Positions 44,149-51,459 of a DNA stretch of 64,000 nt are shown one piece after another. Below the pieces are notes generated by a model that saw only the letters and a list, made by a program, of their open reading frames with translations, was not told where the DNA came from and searched no databases. Source of the stretch: Burkholderiales bacterium (GTDB lineage: Bacteria; Pseudomonadota; Gammaproteobacteria; Burkholderiales; SG8-41); the NCBI GenBank assembly GCA_036262035.1, contig DATAJS010000031.1, positions 1 to 64,000 on the forward strand. The letters run 5' to 3'. Position 1 is the first letter of the stretch. Every line of letters starts with the position of its first letter. Both the position numbers and the translations under genes were made by a program.

Positions 44149-44906
44149 CCGTGGCGCGTGCAGGCATCAGGGTCGCGTCCTACAACACCCACGGCGGCGT
44201 GGGCCGCGACGGCCACTTCGTGCCCAAGCGCATCGCCGACGTGCTGAAGGAGCTCGACGCCGACATCATCGCGCTGCAGGAAGTCGAGTCGCGTGCGACC
44301 GGCTTCGACATGCTCCGGTATCTCGGCGACGAGATCGGCTTCGAAGCGATCGCCGGCCCGACGCTCTTACGCAACGGCGCCGATTACGGCAACGGGCTGC
44401 TGACGCGCTTCAAGGTGAAGACGATGCAGCGGATCAACCTCTGCGTCGAGCGCTGCGAGCCGCGCGGCGCGATCGACGTCGAGCTCGACTGCGGCGGGAC
44501 GCCGATGCGCGTGCTCGCGACGCATCTGGGACTGCGCCCCTACGAACGTCGCGAGCAGATCCAGCGCCTGTTACGCGTCCTCGAAAGCGACAAGCCGCTG
44601 CCGACCATCCTCATGGGCGACATCAACGAGTGGTTCCTGTGGGGCAGGCCGCTGCGCTGGATGCACAAGCACTTCGAGCAGACGCCATCGCCGCCGACGT
44701 TTCCCGCGCGGCTGCCGGTGTTCGCGCTCGACCGCGTGTGGGTCAAACCGCGCAAGCTGCTCCGGAACATGACGGTGCACGTCTCAAAGCTGGCGAAGAT
44801 CGCGTCGGATCACCTGCCGCTGACGGCGGAGCTCGATCTGGAATGCGGCGGGGATACGAAAGCGCTCGAAGCGGCAATGACGGCGAACGTCGCGGAGACG
44901 CCGTAG
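44145..44906 (+). CDS. Endonuclease/exonuclease/phosphatase (EEP) family protein
   Basis: A 253-residue metal-dependent phosphodiesterase fold. SYNTHGGVGRDG holds the conserved Asn, IIALQEVES the metal-binding Glu, LATHLGL a conserved His, LMGDINEW the catalytic Asp-Asn pair, and SDHLPLTAEL the C-terminal Asp-His. No signal peptide is seen. Its ATG overlaps the stop of the phospholipase D-TVP38 fusion, so the two products are probably used together, perhaps in phospholipid turnover. Substrate unknown. Confidence 0.88.
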   Translation: MTVARAGIRVASYNTHGGVGRDGHFVPKRIADVLKELDADIIALQEVESRATGFDMLRYLGDEIGFEAIAGPTLLRNGADYGNGLLTRFKVKTMQRINLCVERCEPRGAIDVELDCGGTPMRVLATHLGLRPYERREQIQRLLRVLESDKPLPTILMGDINEWFLWGRPLRWMHKHFEQTPSPPTFPARLPVFALDRVWVKPRKLLRNMTVHVSKLAKIASDHLPLTAELDLECGGDTKALEAAMTANVAETP

Positions 44907-44910
44907 ATGC

Positions 44911-44947
44911 GTAGGGTGCGTCAGCCGCGACAGCGGCGTAACGCACC
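44911..44947. repeat. GTAGGGTGCG repeat unit
   Basis: It begins GTAGGGTGCGTCAGCCGCGA and ends GGCGTAACGCACC, an imperfect inverted repeat. It is related to the inner unit of copy E and to 28858-28910. It sits between convergent EEP and nitrile hydratase activator genes. Confidence 0.7.
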
Positions 44948-44949
44948 GT

Positions 44950-45354
44950 TCACGGCTTTGCGAAATCCTCCGGCTTCAACTCGATCGGCGCGCCGTGCGG
45001 CGTGCGATCGGCGGCGCGATCCCACGCATCGCGGTAACGGCCCAGCGTTTCAGAAGTCGCCACGCCTTTCTCCGCGACCAACCGCTCGAGCGTCGCGAGC
45101 CAGTGCCGATAGTAGGTCTCGCCGGTATCCGGATCGCCGGCGCGCTGCGCGCGCTTGATCTCCTCGCCCAGCGCGGCGGCCCACTCGCTCCACGTGAAAA
45201 GGCCGCGCCGATGCAGGGCGAGCGCCATCGCAAAAGCTTGCGCTTCCCACGGCTCGCAGAACACCGGTCCCTGTTTGTCGTGCGGCAACCCGGGCACGGC
45301 CGCCGCAGCCTCGCGTGCCGCGGCGGCATCGAAGGTGGGATCAAATCGGCTCAA
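44950..45354 (-). CDS. Nitrile hydratase accessory (activator) protein
   Basis: A 134-residue protein homologous to nitrile hydratase beta N-terminal sequence and to P14K-type activators: DKQGPVFCEPWEAQAFAMAL, LFTWSEWAAALGEEIKRA and YYRHWLATLERLVAEKG are the family's signature. These proteins help insert cobalt into the alpha subunit. The start lies 14 bases inside the end of the beta-subunit gene, in the usual alpha-beta-activator order. Confidence 0.9.
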   Translation of the reverse strand: MSRFDPTFDAAAAREAAAAVPGLPHDKQGPVFCEPWEAQAFAMALALHRRGLFTWSEWAAALGEEIKRAQRAGDPDTGETYYRHWLATLERLVAEKGVATSETLGRYRDAWDRAADRTPHGAPIELKPEDFAKP

Positions 45355-45997
45355 GGTACGGCTCGAAGGCTTCGACCGAGACGGTCAGCGTAGGATCGCT
45401 GCCCGGGCCCCAGATGCGGCGGCCGTCGAACACCACGGTATAGAGCCACTGCGGATCCTCGCCGCGGCCTGTGGTCACCGCATCGGGGAAAACGTGGCAG
45501 CCGCGCACCGCTTCGACGACGCCCTCGTGGCCGCGCACGTACCGCGGCAGCCGGGTGTGCGTAGCCGGGTTGATGTTCCTCGCGCGCACGCGATCGCCGG
45601 GCTTGAAGCGGGCTTCGTGATTCGGCGGGCGGTAGAACGAGCCGCGCGTGTAGGTCTGGCCGATGTCGTCCTTCGTCATCGCGCGCGCGGCGACCTTGCC
45701 CGGACGCAAGGCGTGGCCTGCGGCGAGCTCGTCCGGATCGATCAGTCCCTTCTCGACCACGCACCGCTCCATGCCCATCAGCCAGCGCTCGTAGTACGAC
45801 GCAGCCAGGTAGCGTTTCGCGGGCGTGCGTTCGATCGCGTCGCGCGACATGTCGATGTTCCACGCGCGCGCGGCGCGGATGGCCCGCTGCATCGCGAGCA
45901 CCCTCGCTTCCCACTCGGCATGGAACGCCCGATCGTCGGCATCGGGCTCGACTTTGCCGAAGCCGTGCATGCCGCCCATGTCGTGCACGCCGTTCAT
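45341..45997 (-). CDS. nthB: Nitrile hydratase beta subunit
   Basis: A 218-residue subunit. [20 protein letters not shown] is diagnostic of the N-terminus, [20 protein letters not shown] is the helical region, and the C-terminal SH3-like barrel has [20 protein letters not shown] and the [12 protein letters not shown] segment. With alpha it forms the enzyme that hydrates nitriles to amides. Its ATG overlaps the alpha stop (ATGA). The open frame upstream of 45997 lies inside the alpha gene and is not used. Confidence 0.95.
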   Translation of the reverse strand: MNGVHDMGGMHGFGKVEPDADDRAFHAEWEARVLAMQRAIRAARAWNIDMSRDAIERTPAKRYLAASYYERWLMGMERCVVEKGLIDPDELAAGHALRPGKVAARAMTKDDIGQTYTRGSFYRPPNHEARFKPGDRVRARNINPATHTRLPRYVRGHEGVVEAVRGCHVFPDAVTTGRGEDPQWLYTVVFDGRRIWGPGSDPTLTVSVEAFEPYLEPI

Positions 45998-46611
45998 GGC
46001 GCTTCCCCCGGCGCGCGCGGCAAGCCCATGCCGATCATGCAATCGCGGGTGACGAGCGCCGCCAGTTGCTCTTCGCTCAGATTCTCGCTGCCGGCGGGAC
46101 GCTGCGGCAGCACGACGAAGCGCGTCTCGGCGGTCGAGTCCCAGACGCGGATCTCGGCGTCCGCAGGCAATGTCACGCCGAAGTCGGCGAGTACGCCGCG
46201 CGGATCCATCACCGCGCGCGAGCGATACGGCGCCGACTTGTACCAGACCGGCGGCAGGCCGAGCACGTCCCACGGATAGCACGAGCACAGCGTGCACACG
46301 ACCATGTTGTGCCGCTGTGGGGTGTTCTCGACGGCGATGAGGTGATCGCCCACCGGCGTGCCGAGCGAGGCGATCGCTTTCGTCGCGTCCGCCAGCAGCG
46401 CCGCCTTGAATTGCGGATCGACCCAGGCGCGCGCGATGGCGCGCGCGCCGATGTGCGGGCCGGTCTTGGTCTCGTAGTGCTCGATGATGCCGTCGAGCGC
46501 GGCGGGATCGATGTATCCCTTCTCGGTCAGGATGGTCTCGAGCGCCCGCACCCGGAGCTGCGTGTCCGAAAGCTCGGAATGATCGTGATCGTGGTCGTCG
46601 TCGGTGTGCAT
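45994..46611 (-). CDS. nthA: Nitrile hydratase alpha subunit, cobalt type
   Basis: A 205-residue subunit carrying the active-site metal. The motif VCTLCSC (Cys106, Cys109, Cys111) with Thr in the second position is the cobalt form; iron enzymes have [21 protein letters not shown] follows as expected. ATG 46611 gives an N-terminus [16 protein letters not shown] rich in Asp and His, likely metal-binding; a TTG at 46647 would add 12 residues. It is divergent from the lipoprotein gene at 46763. No nitrilase or amidase gene is in the operon. Confidence 0.95.
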   Translation of the reverse strand: MHTDDDHDHDHSELSDTQLRVRALETILTEKGYIDPAALDGIIEHYETKTGPHIGARAIARAWVDPQFKAALLADATKAIASLGTPVGDHLIAVENTPQRHNMVVCTLCSCYPWDVLGLPPVWYKSAPYRSRAVMDPRGVLADFGVTLPADAEIRVWDSTAETRFVVLPQRPAGSENLSEEQLAALVTRDCMIGMGLPRAPGEAP

Positions 46612-46762
46612 GTCCGGAAGATAAGACTCCCGCACAGCTTCAGTCAATGCGTGCCTGTGGGAAGCGGAACGCGGCCCGTCCGTCCTGAAGCTGGCGGCTA
46701 GAATTCATACAGTGCAGCACCGGCGGGCTGCCGTTCACGAAAACGAAACGTCAAAGCTGAAA

Positions 46763-47356
46763 ATGAAACCGCTTCACGCACTGATTGCGACCTTGGCCCT
46801 GGCGGGCTGCGCCACCGGCCCGTTGAGCCACACGGGAACTTTTCTGCCGCCGCAACACTACGCAGCGCTGGAGAAAGCGCCGCTGTGTTGTGAGAGCGCT
46901 CGCGATATCTCTTACCTGAAACTGATCCCCGGAGCAGAGCAGGCAGCGGCGATAACGCCCGAATCGCCCGTGTTTCAATTCGACCATCAGCGCGCGTACT
47001 TCGCAGCATTCGAATTGCCCGCCGGGGCGAGAACGCTCGTGGTAAAGACATATCCCGTCAACATGCTCTGGAACGTATCAGGGCATGTGCTGCTCCCGAG
47101 CATTCGATTCCTGGACGCGGACTACAGACCGCTCGTCACCGAGAGCCCCGACTACATCGCACGAAATCCTCCGTTGATAGGCCGCTCCTGGGGCGAAGCC
47201 ACTATCGCGATACCGGCCGCCGCTCGTTTTTTCGTGCTTTTCGAGGGAAATCGCCTGTCTTATCTCGCGTGGAGGGATAGTGAGCAACCAGGCGGTCTTC
47301 TGTACGTGAGAAGCGGACCCACGGGCGAGCTCAGCGTCCTCGTGCCCAACGCCTGA
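46763..47356 (+). CDS. MalM-like lipoprotein
   Basis: A 197-residue lipoprotein. ATG 46763 starts a short signal peptide with the lipobox LAGC (Cys15); upstream in-frame starts would bury it. The region SPVFQFDHQRAYFAAFELP, after a CC pair and LKLIPGAE, resembles the maltose-operon protein MalM family, whose role is not well known. No maltose genes are nearby. The sequence is AT-richer than its neighbours by eye, which may suggest later arrival. The family assignment is tentative; export and lipidation are well supported. Confidence 0.65.
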   Translation: MKPLHALIATLALAGCATGPLSHTGTFLPPQHYAALEKAPLCCESARDISYLKLIPGAEQAAAITPESPVFQFDHQRAYFAAFELPAGARTLVVKTYPVNMLWNVSGHVLLPSIRFLDADYRPLVTESPDYIARNPPLIGRSWGEATIAIPAAARFFVLFEGNRLSYLAWRDSEQPGGLLYVRSGPTGELSVLVPNA

Positions 47357-47775
47357 CGACGCACACGTGCGATCGTGTCGCGAGTGGCCGGGACACGCGT
47401 GCGGAGCAAACTCCATGGTGGCCACATTGCCGTTGCATCACCCCGCGCGACGCTGCTAACGTGAATGCGGGTCGTTCGCGGCCCGATCTCTCGATGAAAC
47501 CCAGAGAAGCCCAGGCGACTTTGGTTGAACCCGGCCACGAGCCGGGTTTTTTTTCGCCGCGTGCGTGCTCGAGCGCACTGCGAACATTGAACGACGAACC
47601 ATAGTGTGTGCTCATCCTGTGTTGTTACCCCGCAACGTCGACGCGTCGACACGCGTTGCAATCACACAAAGCTGTAGCGGTTGTACGTGCGCACGATCGA
47701 TACTCGAAACAGCTTCCGATCGGAAGTCGAAGCGCGATCGATGAATGCGCTTACGTCAATCAACGAGGAGAACTC
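47357..47775. promoter_or_regulatory. 419-base intergenic region upstream of the porin gene
   Basis: It holds a strong terminator hairpin (47528-47554), then two perfect 14-base palindromes, GTCGACGCGTCGAC at 47637-47650 and CTTCCGATCGGAAG at 47713-47726, then a GAGGAG ribosome-binding site seven bases before the porin ATG. No open frame in it looks coding. The palindromes could be operators or RNA hairpins in the porin leader. Confidence 0.55.
47528..47554 (+). terminator. Rho-independent terminator
   Basis: Arms AACCCGGC and GCCGGGTT with a 5-base loop are followed by six more T residues. It lies 171 bases after the lipoprotein stop, so it ends either a long 3' untranslated region or a separate small RNA. 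Confidence 0.85.
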
Positions 47776-48969
47776 ATGAACAAGAAGTTACTGGCGGCGG
47801 CTCTTGCCGGCGCGTTCGGCGCGCCCGCCCTGGCGCTCGCCCAGTCGAGCACCGTGCAGGTGTTCGGCACGTTGTACGTGGAATACACCGTTCGCGCCGA
47901 TCAGGGTGACGCGGCGGCCGGTGTTGCGAGGAGCAATTCCGATTTCATCCAGACTCCCGGCAGCGAGATCGGCTTCAAGGGCGAGGAAAAGCTCGGCGGC
48001 GGTCTGTCGGCGTGGTTCCAGTGCGCGAGCACGGCCGACCCGCGCGGCCAGAACCAGGACGGCTGGTGCTCGCGTAACAGCGCGCTCGGCTTCAAGGGCG
48101 GCTTCGGCAACGTGTTCATCGGCAACTGGGACACGCCGTTCAAGCGCACGATGAGCCCGACCGCCGTCGGCGGCAACGACACCGGTATCTTCGGTACCGC
48201 GTTCCTGCTGGGCTCGAACTCGACGACGACCGCCGTGGGCGCCGGCCGCCTGATCTTCAAGCGTCGTCAGAACAACCTGATCTCCTACGACAGCCCGAAC
48301 TTCGCCGGCTTCCGGGTGATGGCGGCCTTCACCTCGGCGCAGACCTCGACCGGCACGCTGGAAGGCGCGACCAACAACAAACCGCGCGTCATGTCGATCG
48401 GCGGTCAGTACTCCGCCGGTCCCCTGTACGTCTCGGCCGGTTTCGAGCAGCATCGCGACTTCGCCGCTGCAGGCGGCCCCGACGACAGCAAGGACAACGG
48501 CTGGCACGTCGGTGCGGCGTACACCTGGGGTCCGGTGCGCTTCGGCGGTCAGTACACCGAGCAGCGCTTCGACACCGTCGCGGGCGACGTCAAGGCCAAA
48601 GCGTGGCACCTCGGTGTGGACTGGCACATCGTCGGACCGCACGGTCTGCGTGCCGCGTTCACGCAAGCGCGTGACATGAGCGGTCCGGCGGGCTTCGCGA
48701 CGCCGGTGGTCGCCGGCACGGGCGGCGCATTCGTCGCCGGTGCGGCCAGCGGCCCGGGCTATCGTCCGGCTCCGGGCAACGACACCGGCGCGAACCTCAT
48801 GCAGATCCGTTACGTGTACACGTTCAGCAAGAGGACCGAGTTCACGGTCGGTTACGTGCGCCTGGACAACGACGCGAACGCCGGCTACCGCCTCGGCGGT
48901 CTCGGCGGTGCGATCCAGAACGGCCAGAACGAGGACGCCGTCGCGTTCGCGGTGCGCCACCGGTTCTAG
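47776..48969 (+). CDS. Gram-negative trimeric porin (Burkholderiales type)
   Basis: A 397-residue outer-membrane protein. The signal peptide ends ALALAQ (about residues 1-23). SSTVQVFGTLYVEYTV, then PGSEIGFKGEEKLGGGLSAW and RNSALGFKGGFGNVFIGNWD, are classic for general porins of this order. The C-terminus ends in Phe (AVRHRF), the outer-membrane sorting signal. It forms a 16-strand barrel for small solutes. A GAGGAG ribosome-binding site precedes the ATG and a strong terminator follows. The many GGC and AAC codons suggest high expression. Confidence 0.95.
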   Translation: MNKKLLAAALAGAFGAPALALAQSSTVQVFGTLYVEYTVRADQGDAAAGVARSNSDFIQTPGSEIGFKGEEKLGGGLSAWFQCASTADPRGQNQDGWCSRNSALGFKGGFGNVFIGNWDTPFKRTMSPTAVGGNDTGIFGTAFLLGSNSTTTAVGAGRLIFKRRQNNLISYDSPNFAGFRVMAAFTSAQTSTGTLEGATNNKPRVMSIGGQYSAGPLYVSAGFEQHRDFAAAGGPDDSKDNGWHVGAAYTWGPVRFGGQYTEQRFDTVAGDVKAKAWHLGVDWHIVGPHGLRAAFTQARDMSGPAGFATPVVAGTGGAFVAGAASGPGYRPAPGNDTGANLMQIRYVYTFSKRTEFTVGYVRLDNDANAGYRLGGLGGAIQNGQNEDAVAFAVRHRF

Positions 48970-48989
48970 TCGCAACCGCTGCAGGAAAG

Positions 48990-49016
48990 ACGGGCGCTTC
49001 GGCGCCCGTTTTTTTT
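48990..49016 (+). terminator. Rho-independent terminator of the porin gene
   Basis: Arms ACGGGCGC and GCGCCCGT with a TTCG tetraloop are followed by seven T residues. It is placed 20 bases after the porin stop. Confidence 0.92.
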
Positions 49017-49101
49017 AGCGACGCTCATAGGCGGCTGCAGCGTCGCGAAACGTCCCGATGAGGTGGCATAGAATGAGTGCCTACCCGGAGGAGCCAGAAC
49101 A

Positions 49102-50775
49102 ATGACGACCGAATCCAAACAGCACGTCTACGAAGTCCTCGCGAAGTCCTTCATCCAGGAGAACGTGAAGACGTGCTTCGCGCTGATGGGCGACGCGAAC
49201 ATGAACTGGGCGGCCACGCTCGCACAGGAAGGCTGCCGCATGGTCTACGTCCGGCACGAGCACTGCGCAGTCGCAGCCGCGATGTCCTATGCGCGCAAGA
49301 CCGGTGAAGTGGGCGTGGCGACGGTCACGTGCGGCCCCGGCGTCACGCAGTTGATCACCGCGCTGCCGGCTGCGGTGCGCGCGCACGTTCCGCTGGTGGT
49401 GTTCGCCGGCGAGGCGCCGCTGAAGAGCAGCTGGTACAACCAGGGCATCGACCAGGCGCCGATCATCAAGGCGACCGGCGCGGACTACCATCCGCTGCAC
49501 CTGCCCGAGCGCATGCCGATCGGCATACGCGACGCGTTCCTGCAGGCGAAGCGCGAGCGGCGCCCGGTGGTGATCGGCATCCCGTTCGATCTCCAGGAGC
49601 GCCCGTGGGCGGGGCCGGACAAGCTGCCGACGCCGTCGGGCGAGCTGCTGCCGCGCAACTCACCCATCCCGCCGAATCCCGATGACGTCGCAGCCGCGGC
49701 GCAGCTCGTCGCGGCCGCCGAACGCCCGGTCGTGTTCGCGGGCCTCGGTGCGGTCGAAGCCAAGGCGGGCCCGGCGTGCAAGGCGCTCGCCGCGAAGATC
49801 GGCGGACTGCTGACCACATCGCTGCCTGCGCGGGGCCTGTTTCACGACGACATCTACTGCATCGGCATCTCGGGCAGCTTCACACCGGAGGTCGGTCTCG
49901 AGTACCTGGCGCAGGCCGATCTCGTCATCGTGGTCGGCGGCTCGCTCGCCTATCACGCCGGCGGCGGCGGGCAGCTCTGGCGCAACGCGAAGATGCTGCA
50001 CATCGACGTGGATCCTCGCGCGGTGCGCCAGGGCCAGGAAGTGGCGCGCCACCACCTGCGCGGCGACGCACGTCTCGCCGTGGAAGCGTTGACCGCCGCG
50101 TTGCCCGCGCGCACCAACATGTGGCGCAGCGAGGCTATGGCCGCGCGCATCCGCGATTCGAAGCCCGACAGCTTCAAGTTCGACATCGAGCCCGGCCTGC
50201 TCGATCCGCGCGACGCGGTCGAGGCGCTCGAGAAATCGATACCGCCGGAGTGGCAGCTGGTGAACTCGTCGGGTCACTGCTCGTGGTTCTTCGCGCAGAT
50301 GCCGTCGCGCCCGCAGGAGAAGTTCTTCACGCTGCGCGAGTTCGGTGCGATCGGCAACGGCATCTCGTTCGCGATGGGCGTCGCGACCGCGTATCCCGAC
50401 CAGACGACCGTGCTGTTCGACGGCGACGGCAGCCTGATGATGCACATCCAGGAGCTCGAGACGATCAAGCGTCACGGGATGAAGATACTCATCATCGTGC
50501 TGAACGACGGCGCCTACGGCTCCGAGGTGCACAAGCTGCGCTCGGAAGGCTTGCCCGAAGCGGGCTCGGTGTTCGGCCGCCCCGATTTCGCGGCGGTCGC
50601 GCGCGGCTTCGGCATCGACGGCAAGACGGTCAAGAACGTGAACGACATACCGAAGCTGCTGAAGGAGTTCGCCGCGGGCAAGGGCGCCGCGGTGTGGGAC
50701 GTTCACGTCTCCGACAAAGTAGTATCGCCGACGATCCGCCGCGCGCATCCGCCGGGCAAGCACGCGAAGGCGTGA
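49102..50775 (+). CDS. Thiamine pyrophosphate-dependent enzyme, acetolactate synthase-like
   Basis: A 557-residue three-domain TPP enzyme. The catalytic Glu is in YVRHEHCAVAAA (about residue 53); GPGVTQLITAL is in the N-terminal domain; and the TPP motif runs FDGDGSLMMHIQELETIKRH to VLNDGAYGSEVHKLR. Relatives include acetolactate synthase, benzoylformate decarboxylase and sulfopyruvate decarboxylase. No regulatory subunit gene is adjacent, and the FAD-binding region is not clearly conserved, so it is probably a catabolic decarboxylase or lyase. It stands alone after the porin. Confidence 0.85.
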   Translation: MTTESKQHVYEVLAKSFIQENVKTCFALMGDANMNWAATLAQEGCRMVYVRHEHCAVAAAMSYARKTGEVGVATVTCGPGVTQLITALPAAVRAHVPLVVFAGEAPLKSSWYNQGIDQAPIIKATGADYHPLHLPERMPIGIRDAFLQAKRERRPVVIGIPFDLQERPWAGPDKLPTPSGELLPRNSPIPPNPDDVAAAAQLVAAAERPVVFAGLGAVEAKAGPACKALAAKIGGLLTTSLPARGLFHDDIYCIGISGSFTPEVGLEYLAQADLVIVVGGSLAYHAGGGGQLWRNAKMLHIDVDPRAVRQGQEVARHHLRGDARLAVEALTAALPARTNMWRSEAMAARIRDSKPDSFKFDIEPGLLDPRDAVEALEKSIPPEWQLVNSSGHCSWFFAQMPSRPQEKFFTLREFGAIGNGISFAMGVATAYPDQTTVLFDGDGSLMMHIQELETIKRHGMKILIIVLNDGAYGSEVHKLRSEGLPEAGSVFGRPDFAAVARGFGIDGKTVKNVNDIPKLLKEFAAGKGAAVWDVHVSDKVVSPTIRRAHPPGKHAKA

Positions 50776-50778
50776 TGG

Positions 50779-50839
50779 GTAGCGCAGGCGCCTCGCCTGC
50801 AGCGGTGGACCCTCGAGCAGGCGAGGGCGCCTGCGCTAC
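50779..50839. repeat. GTAGCGCAGG inverted repeat
   Basis: The left arm (50779-50800) and right arm (50817-50839) are inverted copies of 22 and 23 bases around a 16-base loop. The right arm recurs in hrpA at 25252-25274. The right end supplies the TAG stop of the nitroreductase gene. Confidence 0.88.
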
Positions 50840-51438
50840 AACTTCACGCCCTCACCCCACCCGCCCTCGAAGAAGCGGGTGTCGAGGGTCTTGCGCGATC
50901 TCGCCTTCAGCTCTTTCTGCCTGGTTTCCTCGTCGAGCACGTCCGGAGACGCCTGGTACCCGACGGCGATCATCGCCTGCGGCGTGTAGTCCTCGGGGAT
51001 GCCGAACGCTTCGCGCGCTTTCTGTGCGTCGTAGCCGCCCATCTGGTGCGCGACGAGGCCGAGCGCGGCGGCCTGCAGCGCGATCGAGAAGTCGGCAGCG
51101 CCGGTGTCGTGCGGAGCGAAGCGGTTCGGCTTGCCGCTGTGGTCGAAGATGCTGCCCGCGCACGAGAGCATCAGCACCGGCACGTTCTTCACCCACTTGC
51201 GGTTGTTCTCCGACAGGCAGTCGAACGCTTTCTGAAAGCCCCGGGGGTCGCGCGCGCGGTCCCATATGAGGTACCGCCACGGCTCGTCGCCGTTGCACGA
51301 AGGTGCCCAGCGCGCCGCTTCGAGCAACGCCGCAAGCTGCTCGCGGCTGACCGGACGGTTCGCGTCGAAGGCCCGCGGGCTCCAGCGGCCGGCAAGCAGG
51401 TCGTGGATCGGCACTCGGGTCTGCGCTTTGCGGTCCAT
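50836..51438 (-). CDS. Nitroreductase-family flavoprotein
   Basis: A 200-residue FMN-dependent oxidoreductase. The N-terminal RWSPRAFDANRPVSREQL and RWAPSCNGDEPWRYLIW bind FMN phosphate; ALQAAALGLVAHQMGGYD is the conserved helix and dimer region. It would reduce nitro groups, quinones or similar compounds with NAD(P)H. The tail FEGGWGEGVKL ends in a TAG that lies within the inverted repeat at 50779-50839. The CPA2 antiporter gene lies 21 bases upstream on the same strand. Confidence 0.88.
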   Translation of the reverse strand: MDRKAQTRVPIHDLLAGRWSPRAFDANRPVSREQLAALLEAARWAPSCNGDEPWRYLIWDRARDPRGFQKAFDCLSENNRKWVKNVPVLMLSCAGSIFDHSGKPNRFAPHDTGAADFSIALQAAALGLVAHQMGGYDAQKAREAFGIPEDYTPQAMIAVGYQASPDVLDEETRQKELKARSRKTLDTRFFEGGWGEGVKL

Positions 51439-51459
51439 GGGCGTCGGCTTTCGGGATTT

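Noticed and set aside
49102-50775. Acetolactate synthase large subunit (ilvB)
   Set aside because: There is no small-subunit gene beside it, and the FAD-binding features of acetolactate synthase are not clear, so only the TPP-enzyme superfamily is claimed.
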